This document shows positions 52,973-61,665 of a stretch of 64,000 nucleotides of DNA, one piece after another. The notes under the pieces were generated by a model, which was not told the DNA's origin, did not search any database, and saw only the letters and a program-made list of their open reading frames with translations. Numbering within the stretch: the first letter of the stretch is position 1; each line of letters opens with the position of its first letter. The translations under genes were made by a program, and so were the position numbers. Source of the DNA: Peribacillus frigoritolerans (GTDB lineage Bacteria; Bacillota; Bacilli; Bacillales; DSM-1321). The DNA is taken from assembly GCF_030676415.1 (NCBI RefSeq), contig NZ_JAUUTW010000022.1, positions 37,332 through 101,331 on the forward strand. The letters are read 5' to 3'.

Positions 52973-53944
52973 TTAATTCATTTGAGATTTATGCCATTTC
53001 CACGCACTTTCAATGATTTCTTCCAAATCTATCGATGCTTTCCATCCTAGTTCTTCATATATCTTGTTGGCCAAAGCAACCAGGCGGGCTGGATCTCCAG
53101 GGCGACGGTCTGCATACTCAACTGTCGGTTTAACTCCTGTGACTTTTTCGCAAGTGTCGATTACATCCTTAACCGAAAATCCTTTTCCATTCCCAAGATT
53201 GTAGATGGCCGTATCCTTCTTCCCGGATAATAGGGCTTGAAGCGCGATTATATGAGCTTGGGCTAAATCCGTTACATGGATATAATCACGAATGCAAGTG
53301 CCATCTTCTGTGTCATAGTCCGTACCAAACACGGAAATCTTATCACGTTGACCTAATAAATGCTGTAAAATGATTGGAATCAGGTGTGTTTCCGGATCAT
53401 GGCTTTCACCGATTTCTGCTGACGCATGTGCTCCGGCCGCATTAAAGTAACGCAAGACGACATAATGTAGTCCATATGCCTTAGCAAAGTCCCCTAAGAT
53501 TTGCTCTACCATCAATTTCGAGCGGCCATATGGGTTAATCGGATTGGTTGGCTGATCTTCATCAATCATATCCACATTTGGTATCCCGTACGTAGCTGCC
53601 GTTGATGAAAAAATGAAATTCTTAACATCATGCTTGAGCATGGTATTCAATAATGTAAGAGTTGCACCTACATTATTATCATAGTATTTATAAGGATCTT
53701 GAACAGACTCCCCAACCAAGCTATTAGCGGCAAAGTGCATAACAGCTTTAATGGGATACTTAAGGAATATTTCATTCAAAACGGCTTCGTCCCCTAAATT
53801 CCCTTCCACCAAGATTGCCTTCGAATCGACCAGCGAACGAAAACCGGTTGAGAGATTATCCAGAATGACTACCTCTTCAGTATTCACTAACTCTTTTACA
53901 AGATGACTTCCAATATATCCTGCACCGCCAACGACCAAAATCAT
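52973..53944 (-). CDS. galE: UDP-glucose 4-epimerase
   Basis: The 323-residue SDR enzyme interconverts UDP-glucose and UDP-galactose. It has the NAD motif GGAGYIGSH, the catalytic SSTAATYG serine/threonine region and YGRSK (Tyr-x3-Lys). It lies next to the teichoic-acid-type transferase and gtaB, so its product probably feeds cell-wall polymer glycosylation. AAAAGGGG precedes the ATG. Confidence 0.93.
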   Translation of the reverse strand: MILVVGGAGYIGSHLVKELVNTEEVVILDNLSTGFRSLVDSKAILVEGNLGDEAVLNEIFLKYPIKAVMHFAANSLVGESVQDPYKYYDNNVGATLTLLNTMLKHDVKNFIFSSTAATYGIPNVDMIDEDQPTNPINPYGRSKLMVEQILGDFAKAYGLHYVVLRYFNAAGAHASAEIGESHDPETHLIPIILQHLLGQRDKISVFGTDYDTEDGTCIRDYIHVTDLAQAHIIALQALLSGKKDTAIYNLGNGKGFSVKDVIDTCEKVTGVKPTVEYADRRPGDPARLVALANKIYEELGWKASIDLEEIIESAWKWHKSQMN

Positions 53945-54020
53945 ATAGAATTTCCCCTTTTACTTTAAGCTAAAATGAATCATTACCCAATCTCGCAACC
54001 TATATATGTACTTAGTGTGA

Positions 54021-54047
54021 GAGGTTCTTCTAATTATAAGAACCTCC
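54021..54047. terminator. hairpin after the large transferase gene
   Basis: GAGGTTCTT-CTAATTAT-AAGAACCTC lies 7 bases after the stop at 54054. It lacks a clear T-run on the minus strand, so it may be a weak terminator or an mRNA-end structure, leaving some transcription into galE. Confidence 0.5.
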
Positions 54048-54053
54048 CACATT

Positions 54054-57000
54054 TTATAAGCATTTATTGAAGGTTTCCATGGCCAATCCATTATATTGGG
54101 TGTAATCAAACTTCGCTAGTTTAGGATTATCATTACTAACCATAGTAGATAAGCCCTTTTCCAGTCCATCAATGCTATTTTCGACAAGTAAACCAAATTT
54201 ACCGTTTTCCAAAACGGTTCGGTTAGCCACTATATCAGTAGCCATGATTTTCATTCCTAAGGTCATTGCCTCCAATAAAACCATAGGCTGCCCTTCATAA
54301 TGTGAGGAAAGAACGAAGCAGTCACATTTTCCCATGAACGAAAATGGATTTTCAAGCTGGCCCAAAAGATGAATGGAATGATTTAAGTCCAGCTCATCAA
54401 TGATTGCCTGCAAATCTTCCTTTAAAGGTCCTTGTCCTAAAATAAACAGTTTACTATTTTTGTGTATCTCATGAAAGCCTGCGAATGCACGAATCAAATT
54501 ATCTTGACCTTTTTCAGGAGATAATCTTCCCATATTGACAAAGTTAAAATCATTTTCATCAGGATATGGAACGAATTGATTATTCACTTCCAATCCATGC
54601 ACCTCTTGTACGATTAACGCCTGTTTATCGATCCAGCCTATGGATATCCCGTCCAATAATATATGGGCATAAGTACCAAGTTGAGTAACCGCTTCTTTAT
54701 CGAATTCCACGACCCGGCCATTGAAGGCTGGCCCATTTTCCAAGACCATCGCATCCTGCAGCCCATAAGGCTTATCCCATATATTATAGTCGCCTAAGTT
54801 AATTTCCGCAGTGCCGCGCACTTCCCGTTCTTTTAACAGGATTGGCTCTTCTATGATTTCGAATGCCCCCGTATTTAACCAGCCAATTTTCTTATTATCG
54901 ATTTCGAAAAGGTAATAGCCGCCTTTGCTGGTTCTGTTATACTTTATGATTCTGACGATTTGCCCTTCAAAATCGATTGCCTTGGTTACTCTTTTAGCCT
55001 TGTAGTTCGGATAAGCCTTCGTCCAGATTGTATGGTCTTCCGGGTTAGTTATTTTTCCATACTTCTGATTACCGGTGTTTATTTCCTTCAGCGTTCTATT
55101 CTCAATCTTATCAATGAATTTTTTATTGTTTTTATAGTTTCTCGATATTATATACTTTCTTTTCATCATGATTTGCAGCTTGTCATTAAAGCTCATGTCT
55201 TCATTGATTGTACAATGTTCTAGCATGGATAAAGCAGAATTATCTATCCAGCCTATTATTTTGTTTTTTACAGATATTCTGCTATAAATCGAATGCTGGG
55301 TTTTTGCTTCCCTATCGACTTTTACAATGATCCCTTTAAAATCATGACTGCCGGAAACTTTGTACGTTCCTTCAACCTTATACGGCAAGGACCAAATATA
55401 GTGCGATCGAGGTCTTACTAACCTTGCAATTTTATCCACTTCTTTTTCATAAATAATGCTGTCTGGCAACAGCTCCACAGCTTCTTCACTAATCCAGCCA
55501 ATTATTTGATTGTTATGACTGAATTTGTAAAAAGTTTTTTGATCAGAATGGGCCTTTCTCGAAATCACGATTTCAGCACCTTCAAATCGTTCTTCCAGTG
55601 GAAATTGAGTGGCATTCGAAATTCCCGGAAGGGTATTCCAAACATGATTATCCTTAACATCCCTTAATATCGCCCTTGCTTTGAAGTTTTCTGTGATCAA
55701 TGCCTTTTCATCATTTTCGATAACTTCAGGTTCATTTGACTCGATTTGAAGGATTTTATCCGGGTTGATAGAATTCATTACATAATCAAATTTATCGAAG
55801 TCTGCATACTCCAATAGATTCTTTCGGTTTAATTCCATCGTTCCCTCAGAAACACTTACCAGTTTATCAAACCGATGGTATACCGAAAAAATCCCTCTTA
55901 GATTAATACGGTGAGGTCTCTTTCCATTAATGATGCGCTCACTATCAGAAAGCAAATCATTATGCATATAACAAACTTTCTTTTTTGCGTCTGCCGCCAG
56001 CAGATATTTAGCCCAATAATGGCTATAACCGCTAAAATCGATAACAAAATCAAACTTTGTTTTACCGAATAAACGTGCATGCTCTCTAATATAAGCATTT
56101 TCCGGGTAAAGCTTCTTCCCTAAGAAACCTCTTTCCCCTCTGTTATGGATGAATTTATCTTTGTAGACTTCCAAAAATTTATACACAGGCAAGCCAGGTT
56201 TGAATAGAAAACGCACATTCTTATTAACCTTGCCCATATTTTTCAAAACCTCGTACGAGTGAGGAGTGGCAGTAAAACAGCTGACATCATATTTATCATA
56301 ATCAATATTATTCATTAAGTTAAGGAAAGAGGATGTAATCCCGTTATCCCTCAATCCGCCCGGATAAATTAATATTTTTTCCTTTGCGGAATCCAGCCCA
56401 GAAATTGTATTTAGTTGTTTCGTAGACTTATTGAAAATATTATTGACTATTCTCTCTGTTACTTTTCCATCCTCATGGTAAGTGAATTTTTCCTGCATTT
56501 TTTTATATTTATCGGAATATCTCAATTTTACATTTTTAATATCTTTAATGGCTAGTGCCAATTCTTTGGAGTTAAAAAGCATCGGTCCCGGAAGTTCATC
56601 ATTTTGGAGATATTGTCCCCTTTGCTCTGCATAAACGTCGGTATCCCAAGTGTAAAATAGAATGGGCTTATCGGTAACAAGGTAATCAAAGAAAATGCTG
56701 GAATAATCCGTGATAAGCAAATCAACTGCAGCAAGCAATTCATTTGTATCCACATGGTCAGGTATTAGCCGATCCTTGATTTCCAAATGCTTGGCCGCTT
56801 CTTTATACAGGAATGGATGCACCTTAATAAAAAGGTTATATTGTTCACCGATTTGACTTTGTAAATAAGTAATATCTGCAATGATTTGAAGAAGATCGTT
56901 ATCTACTTTGGCCAAATTCGTCCCCTTCCAAGTCGGGGCATATAAAATATTTTCCTTAGCATCACTGATTTTCAAACCTAGAGTCCTTAGATAATCCTTA

Positions 57001-57656
57001 TACTCCCCCGGATTCGTATTCAGCGTCAAATCGATCCTCGGATATCCTTCTTCTATTATTTCACCTTTATACAATCCATTTAACTTATAGCTATGGGTAA
57101 ATATGTTGGTAGTATGGGCATTAGGGCTCAAAATGACATCTGCGCTCAAAAAGTTCCTGACAACGTTTTGAGATACCGAAGGGTTACCGGGTATATCAAA
57201 GCCCATGTTCTTAAGTGGCGTTCCATGCCAGGTATTGATGTAAATTTGATCGCTTTTAGGGATGAAGAAAGACTGGAATGTGGAGTTATTGATTAAATAC
57301 TCACTCGTTGCCAACCATTTTAAATATTCCTTTGAATTACGTTGAACAAATTGAACATTCGGCATACCCTTATACTTCGCTATTACACCTGAGAGGACAC
57401 TGAAATCCTGGATGGACCAAATGTGCATAAAATCTTGATAGTCTTGATTTTCCAGCATATATTTAAACATCGCGTATGGACTGTCAGTCATACTGTTTCC
57501 ATCACGACTCTCATATAGAATGGTGTTTTTTTGTACGCTTAATTTCTCATAATACTTTGCATATCTATTTACACGCTGATGATTTCCCTTCATTAGGAAA
57601 TTGGCGATAGGCTGTTTAAGGAAATCGACTTTTCTTTTTATTACCTTCTTATTCAC
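54054..57656 (-). CDS. CDP-glycerol glycerophosphotransferase/glycosyltransferase with internal GW modules
   Basis: The 1200-residue protein starts at GTG after AAAGGGG. Residues 1-410 are a TagB/TagF-type polyglycerol-phosphate transferase (TWHGTPLKNMG with the catalytic-type His, APTW, DLLITDYSSIFFDYL). Residues 425-640 are the N-terminal half of a GT4-like GT-B transferase (ILIYPGGLRDNGITSSFLN). Residues 650-1018 hold four GW/SH3-like modules, each ending in IGW (718-721, 800-803, 923-926, 1005-1008). Residues 1030-1195 are the C-terminal GT-B half (VNMGRLSPEKGQDNLIRAF, SSHYEGQPMVLLEAM with the nucleotide-sugar Glu). So the modules interrupt the glycosyltransferase. No signal peptide or membrane segment. 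Likely role: wall or lipoteichoic-acid-like polymer synthesis and glycosylation, with GalE and GtaB supplying sugars. Confidence 0.85.
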   Translation of the reverse strand: MNKKVIKRKVDFLKQPIANFLMKGNHQRVNRYAKYYEKLSVQKNTILYESRDGNSMTDSPYAMFKYMLENQDYQDFMHIWSIQDFSVLSGVIAKYKGMPNVQFVQRNSKEYLKWLATSEYLINNSTFQSFFIPKSDQIYINTWHGTPLKNMGFDIPGNPSVSQNVVRNFLSADVILSPNAHTTNIFTHSYKLNGLYKGEIIEEGYPRIDLTLNTNPGEYKDYLRTLGLKISDAKENILYAPTWKGTNLAKVDNDLLQIIADITYLQSQIGEQYNLFIKVHPFLYKEAAKHLEIKDRLIPDHVDTNELLAAVDLLITDYSSIFFDYLVTDKPILFYTWDTDVYAEQRGQYLQNDELPGPMLFNSKELALAIKDIKNVKLRYSDKYKKMQEKFTYHEDGKVTERIVNNIFNKSTKQLNTISGLDSAKEKILIYPGGLRDNGITSSFLNLMNNIDYDKYDVSCFTATPHSYEVLKNMGKVNKNVRFLFKPGLPVYKFLEVYKDKFIHNRGERGFLGKKLYPENAYIREHARLFGKTKFDFVIDFSGYSHYWAKYLLAADAKKKVCYMHNDLLSDSERIINGKRPHRINLRGIFSVYHRFDKLVSVSEGTMELNRKNLLEYADFDKFDYVMNSINPDKILQIESNEPEVIENDEKALITENFKARAILRDVKDNHVWNTLPGISNATQFPLEERFEGAEIVISRKAHSDQKTFYKFSHNNQIIGWISEEAVELLPDSIIYEKEVDKIARLVRPRSHYIWSLPYKVEGTYKVSGSHDFKGIIVKVDREAKTQHSIYSRISVKNKIIGWIDNSALSMLEHCTINEDMSFNDKLQIMMKRKYIISRNYKNNKKFIDKIENRTLKEINTGNQKYGKITNPEDHTIWTKAYPNYKAKRVTKAIDFEGQIVRIIKYNRTSKGGYYLFEIDNKKIGWLNTGAFEIIEEPILLKEREVRGTAEINLGDYNIWDKPYGLQDAMVLENGPAFNGRVVEFDKEAVTQLGTYAHILLDGISIGWIDKQALIVQEVHGLEVNNQFVPYPDENDFNFVNMGRLSPEKGQDNLIRAFAGFHEIHKNSKLFILGQGPLKEDLQAIIDELDLNHSIHLLGQLENPFSFMGKCDCFVLSSHYEGQPMVLLEAMTLGMKIMATDIVANRTVLENGKFGLLVENSIDGLEKGLSTMVSNDNPKLAKFDYTQYNGLAMETFNKCL

Positions 57657-57813
57657 TAAATAGGCATCCCCTTTTATGGATTTATATTCACCATTCCAAA
57701 CTATGTTTGCCTTTCATTAACCAAAAATAACAACTATGAATGATCAATAGTTGGAGATTTTTTAAAAATGATTACTCTATTAAATTAAAAGGTTATGAAT
57801 GGGCAGTAAAAGT

Positions 57814-58701
57814 TTATTTGTCCACTGCCTTGTGCAGTTCAAGGATATTTTCCATTACTTTTATGATGTCGTCCCTTAAATCAGGACGTTGCAGGGCAAA
57901 CTCAATTGTCGTTTTCACAAAGCCATCGACAACGCCGACATCATAGCGTTTTCCTTCAAAATCGTAAGCGAAGACTTTTTGGATTTCATTCAGTTTTTGG
58001 ATGGCATCCGTTAACTGGATTTCACCGCCAGCCCCTGTTTCCTGCTTGGCTAGGAAATAGAATATTTCCGGAGTCAGTATGTATCTTCCCATGATCGCTA
58101 AGTTGGATGGTGCCGTTCCTTGTTTTGGCTTTTCGACGAAACGGTTCACTTCGTATCTTCTGCCTTCTTGTGTAAGCGGGTCAATGATGCCATATCTATG
58201 TGTTTCGTTCTCACTTACCGGCTGCACCCCAATGATGGATGAACCTGTCGCATCATATTCATTGATTAATTGACGTAGGGAGGGCACATCGCTTTCTACG
58301 ATATCATCGCCTAAAAGGACGGCAAATGGCTCATCACCAATAAAGTTACGTGCACACCAAACAGCATGGCCGAGGCCTCTCGGTTCTTTTTGCCTTATGT
58401 AGTGAATATTAGCTAAATTGGACGGGTATTGCACCTTCTCCAATAAATCGAATTTCCCTTTATCCCTCAAGTTATTCTCTAGTTCGTATGCATTATCAAA
58501 ATGATCTTCTATCGCTCGTTTATTCTTTCCTGTGACAATGATTATATCTTCAATTCCCGCTTTCACGGCTTCTTCTATAATATATTGTATAGTTGGTTTA
58601 TCGACTATTGGCAGCATTTCTTTAGGCATAGCCTTCGTTGCGGGCAAGAATCTGGTTCCCAATCCCGCTGCAGGTATAATGGCCTTTTTAACTTTTTTCA
58701 T
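57814..58701 (-). CDS. gtaB: UTP-glucose-1-phosphate uridylyltransferase
   Basis: The 295-residue enzyme makes UDP-glucose from glucose-1-phosphate and UTP. The nucleotide motif [19 protein letters not shown] is at residues 10-28, with [10 protein letters not shown] for the metal and [20 protein letters not shown] following. AGGAG precedes the ATG. In Bacillus its product glycosylates teichoic acids and glycolipids, which fits the neighbours galE and the large transferase. Confidence 0.95.
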   Translation of the reverse strand: MKKVKKAIIPAAGLGTRFLPATKAMPKEMLPIVDKPTIQYIIEEAVKAGIEDIIIVTGKNKRAIEDHFDNAYELENNLRDKGKFDLLEKVQYPSNLANIHYIRQKEPRGLGHAVWCARNFIGDEPFAVLLGDDIVESDVPSLRQLINEYDATGSSIIGVQPVSENETHRYGIIDPLTQEGRRYEVNRFVEKPKQGTAPSNLAIMGRYILTPEIFYFLAKQETGAGGEIQLTDAIQKLNEIQKVFAYDFEGKRYDVGVVDGFVKTTIEFALQRPDLRDDIIKVMENILELHKAVDK

Positions 58702-58872
58702 TCTTGTAACTCCTTCATATTAAGATAAAACTACAAATTTTACTTATTCACCCTTTTTATAGTAACATAGACTCGTTTTTTGTAAATATATTAGTGGAAA
58801 AAATAACCTCCATTTGTAAACGCAACCATAATTGAAACTTCCACCCAATGCAATATCCCGCTTTTTTCTTGA

Positions 58873-58920
58873 AAAATATAAGGCCTTTCCCCGATATTTC
58901 AGGAAAAGGCCTTATTTTTC
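58873..58920 (-). terminator. terminator downstream of the pgcA fragment
   Basis: AAGGCCTTTCCCC and a near-inverse GGAAAAGGCCTT, with T-rich flanks on both strands; on the minus strand it follows the fragment's stop by about 35 bases. Confidence 0.75.
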
Positions 58921-58953
58921 TTAATTATATGACTGATAGGTCCAAAGACTTAT

Positions 58954-59241
58954 TCATTTAGCACTATTGATCATCTCATTAATATTTTCCATGAAAGCAT
59001 TCATGACCTGCTTCAATTTCAGCTCGGCTTCTTCCATCGTTTCACCATGGATCCCGAAATAGACTTTGATTTTAGGTTCTGTACCAGATGGCCGCAAGCA
59101 TACCCATGGGCCATCCTCAAGGAAGTACTTCATTACATTTGTTTTAGGTAAATCAATGACTTCTTCCCTATTGGTGCCCACCGTCAGCTTTAATCCATCT
59201 TCGCATAGCCCTTCTTTATTTGTTGGGAAATCTTCTAACAA
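58954..59241 (-). pseudogene. phosphoglucomutase/phosphomannomutase, C-terminal fragment
   Basis: The 95-residue frame is the last domain of a PgcA-type alpha-phosphoglucomutase, with the phosphate-binding loop CLRPSGTEPKIKVYFGI. The first 470-490 residues, including the active-site serine and metal loop, are missing, and no ribosome binding site precedes the frame. The full enzyme would make glucose-1-phosphate for GtaB, so the fragment stands next to its functional partner. Upstream, 59242-59370 shows no related coding sequence. Confidence 0.8.
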
Positions 59242-59369
59242 AAACTAACAGTAATAATTAATATTAAAAGCCGTTTATAGGATTTTCTTGCTATATCATC
59301 AGCAATATATGGACATCAGTCAATATTTTCGGCAAAAATTTGTTGTAAATGCATTTAAATGGAGGCAAA

Positions 59370-59404
59370 AAAATGGACGTCACCACAATGGGCGACGTCC
59401 ACTT
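59370..59404 (-). terminator. terminator of the oxidoreductase gene
   Basis: On the minus strand TGGACGTC-loop-GACGTCCA followed by seven T, just after the stop at 59407. Confidence 0.85.
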
Positions 59405-59406
59405 AA

Positions 59407-60048
59407 TTATTCTGCTTCGGCAACAACGGTAAAGCGTTGGTTGATGTGCTGCGGGTTTTCAATTTCATCAAGTACTGCAAGGGCAAAATCGGCATAGCTT
59501 ACATAGCTTTCACCCTTTGAGTTTACAAGAAGGTTATCTTTACCCAGTTTATACCCACCTGTTCTAATTCCTTGCGGATCAAAGAAGGCGGAAGGACTGA
59601 TGAACGTCCATTGGATGCCAGTGGCGTTTTGCAGATCTCCAAGGTTCTTGGATTGATTATCCGCTGTTGCAAAGTATTCTTTAGGGAACTCAGGCGTATC
59701 CAGTACACGGATCGTTTTTGCCTCGTCAACGAAAAGGCTTCCAGCTCCGCCAACAACGATCAGTTTAGTTTGAGGAGCCCCTTTCACTGCCTCAATCAGG
59801 ATTTTCCCTGCATCGACATGCAGATGTTCTTTCCCTGGAGCAGCGCCAAAGGCATTCACTACCACATCGAATTCATTAATATCTTCTGCTTTCAGATCGA
59901 ATACGTCTTTTTCCAGTACGGATGCTCCTTGAATTTGGACTTTTGCTTCATCCCTGACAATGGCCGTAACTTCATGCCCCCTAGTCAATGCTTCCTTTAA
60001 AATTAGACTTCCAGCTTTTCCGCTCGCACCAATAATACCGATTTTCAT
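59407..60048 (-). CDS. NAD(P)-binding oxidoreductase (NmrA/YwnB-like)
   Basis: Start taken at the ATG at 60048 after AGGGGGAAA, giving 213 residues. The Rossmann motif KIGIIGASGKAGSLILKEAL opens the protein, followed by DVVVNAFGAAPG and KLIVVGGAGSLFVDE. It resembles B. subtilis YwnB, whose gene neighbours the Rrf2 regulator gene ywnA. Two abutting operator-like palindromes upstream link it to the Rrf2 gene at 61666. Probable role: a redox-stress NAD(P)H enzyme or sensor; substrate unknown. Confidence 0.82.
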   Translation of the reverse strand: MKIGIIGASGKAGSLILKEALTRGHEVTAIVRDEAKVQIQGASVLEKDVFDLKAEDINEFDVVVNAFGAAPGKEHLHVDAGKILIEAVKGAPQTKLIVVGGAGSLFVDEAKTIRVLDTPEFPKEYFATADNQSKNLGDLQNATGIQWTFISPSAFFDPQGIRTGGYKLGKDNLLVNSKGESYVSYADFALAVLDEIENPQHINQRFTVVAEAE

Positions 60049-60084
60049 TTTATTTCCCCCTATATTTTGTTTTGAAATTTTAAT

Positions 60085-60122
60085 TGTAACCAAATAACTT
60101 ACATGTAATAATATAAATTACA
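60085..60122 (-). promoter_or_regulatory. two abutting Rrf2-type operators
   Basis: TGTAAC-N7-CTTACA (60085-60103) and TGTAAT-N7-ATTACA (60104-60122, perfect) follow each other without a gap, about 40-75 bases before the oxidoreductase start. The same half-site and 7-base spacer recur at 61441 and 61592. Confidence 0.7.
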
Positions 60123-60157
60123 GGTTGCCGTTTTGTCAACTTTATTATTTAGAGGTG

Positions 60158-60217
60158 TTTCGTCGATATATTGCTGTTTTCGCCGATATATCTTGAGTTT
60201 CGTCGATAAATATAAAA
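60158..60217. repeat. tandem repeat with exact 20-bp period
   Basis: TTTCGTCGATATATTGCTGT, TTTCGCCGATATATCTTGAG and TTTCGTCGATAAATATAAAA follow each other. The first 14 bases of the units are nearly identical; the last six vary. Confidence 0.7.
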
Positions 60218-60246
60218 AACACCATTCCTTTTAGAATGGTGCACTT
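60216..60246 (-). terminator. terminator of the bdbDC operon
   Basis: On the minus strand CACCATTC-TAAAAG-GAATGGTG then TTTTTTATATTT, directly after the bdbC stop. Confidence 0.85.
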
Positions 60247-60248
60247 AA

Positions 60249-60659
60249 TTACAAGCTTTTTTTCTTTATCATGAGCAGTCCCATGCAAATAGTGATGAGA
60301 GTAAAAGCGATAAAGGCCAAAAAGGGGATCGTTATGAACCCTAGCCAATTTATATACTCACCTGAGCAGGGAACACCGCTTTGGCACATTTCGAAATGCT
60401 TTAGTGCTGGAATTTTTTGCAGACTATAGTGATACCCTGACACCAACATGCCCAAAATCGATAATGGGAGGATGTATCGATGGATTTTCAGGTCCTGCTC
60501 ATAAAAGGCCCGACCCAATAAAATAACGAGCGGGTACATCAAGATCCTTTGATACCAACAAAAGGTACAGGGTACATAATGGAGAATCTCACTAAAGTAG
60601 AGACTTCCAGCAGTGGCGATGATGGACAGGAGCCAAGAAAATAATAGTGGCTTGTTCAT
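60249..60659 (-). CDS. bdbC: disulfide bond formation protein, DsbB/BdbC family
   Basis: The 136-residue membrane protein has four helices and the two redox pairs of the family: CTFC (HYVPCTFCWYQRILMYPL) in the first loop and CQSGVPC in the second. It re-oxidises its thioredoxin-like partner with quinone. The start at 60659 (after AAGGAG) lies 2 bases beyond the stop of the bdbD-like gene, so the two form an operon. Confidence 0.92.
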   Translation of the reverse strand: MNKPLLFSWLLSIIATAGSLYFSEILHYVPCTFCWYQRILMYPLVILLGRAFYEQDLKIHRYILPLSILGMLVSGYHYSLQKIPALKHFEMCQSGVPCSGEYINWLGFITIPFLAFIAFTLITICMGLLMIKKKSL

Positions 60660-60661
60660 CA

Positions 60662-61351
60662 CTATTTCTCCTTCGCTGCATCATCAACCATTTTCACTAA
60701 ATCATCAATTGTATTTCCTTCAAACTTCTTGCCATTGACAAATAAGGAAGGAGTTCCAGAAACGCCCAATTCGTCAGCCAACTCCATATCCTTATTCCAT
60801 TGGTCCTCGGATTTTTCGGCTTTAAAAGAGGTAACGACCTTTTTCACATCTTTGTCATTTGCGATTTCTTTCAATGTTTCTTCTAAGAATTTGTCCGTAA
60901 ATACATCTTCCTTTTCATATTTCAGGTCATCTGGCTGCTTATCGTACAACAGCTCATGAAATTTCCAAAAAGTATCATTACCTAATTCCTGATAAACACT
61001 TTCCGCAAATTTAGCGGATCTGGTTGAATCGACGTTAATGAACGAATAATTCATGAAATAAAATTGCGCTTTTCCTGTATCAATCAATTCACTTTGTATA
61101 GAAGGAAAGAATTGTTCCTCGAATGTCTTACAGACTGGACATTTATAATCACCAAATTCCACTATTTGGACAGGAGCCGATTTTTCTCCCAAATAAGGCT
61201 GTGATTTATAATCGATTTCATTAACGGCTGTATCTTCGTCTTTCCCATTTGCTAAAAATATAAAGCCAATAATGATTACAGCGATTAAACCTATGACCCA
61301 AAACGTGAATGCAGAAGATTGTTTTTGATTACCCTTTTTTTTATTAGCCAT
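60662..61351 (-). CDS. bdbD: membrane-anchored thiol-disulfide oxidase, DsbA/BdbD-like
   Basis: The 229-residue protein has a basic N-terminus, one membrane anchor (about 14-33) and an extracytoplasmic thioredoxin fold with a DsbA-type helical insert. The active site is GDYKCPVCKTFEEQFF, and the cis-proline loop is GVSGTPSLFVNGKKFEG. With BdbC it introduces disulfides into exported proteins. GGAGG precedes tandem ATG codons at 61354 and 61351. An operator-like site lies 90 bases upstream. Confidence 0.92.
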   Translation of the reverse strand: MANKKKGNQKQSSAFTFWVIGLIAVIIIGFIFLANGKDEDTAVNEIDYKSQPYLGEKSAPVQIVEFGDYKCPVCKTFEEQFFPSIQSELIDTGKAQFYFMNYSFINVDSTRSAKFAESVYQELGNDTFWKFHELLYDKQPDDLKYEKEDVFTDKFLEETLKEIANDKDVKKVVTSFKAEKSEDQWNKDMELADELGVSGTPSLFVNGKKFEGNTIDDLVKMVDDAAKEK

Positions 61352-61440
61352 CATATACCTCCATCACTTGTAGTTGTGTTGATATTCCTTATCCAGCCAT
61401 AGGGGCCGATTTCAGTTCCCCCCTTCCTGCACCTTTCACC

Positions 61441-61459
61441 TGTAACTAGTTCATTTACA
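61441..61459 (-). promoter_or_regulatory. Rrf2-type operator before bdbDC
   Basis: TGTAAC-N7-TTTACA. On the minus strand TATAAT-like ATATTATAAC lies beside it, so the site overlaps the probable bdbDC promoter. Confidence 0.55.
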
Positions 61460-61591
61460 CGTTATAATATAAGTTTCACCATGCTGGTTTGTCAATTACA
61501 CATACCTTTTATTTTGGCCTTTGCTGAAACGGCGTTACTTGACAAGGAAACGGTTAATGGATAAATATTATTCTTGCAGGCCATTATAACT

Positions 61592-61610
61592 TGTAATCAC
61601 TTGAATTACA
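61592..61610 (+). promoter_or_regulatory. Rrf2-type operator before the Rrf2 gene
   Basis: TGTAAT-N7-ATTACA, perfect half-sites, 56 bases before the Rrf2 start and next to a possible -10 box TATACTATA (61623). Suggests autoregulation. Confidence 0.65.
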
Positions 61611-61665
61611 TGTTAAATAATTTATACTATATAAGAATAGAGATTTTAAAGGAGAGAAAAAAGAG

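Noticed and set aside
60158..60217. CRISPR-like array
   Set aside because: Only three contiguous 20-mers with variable tails; no spacers of usual length and no cas genes.
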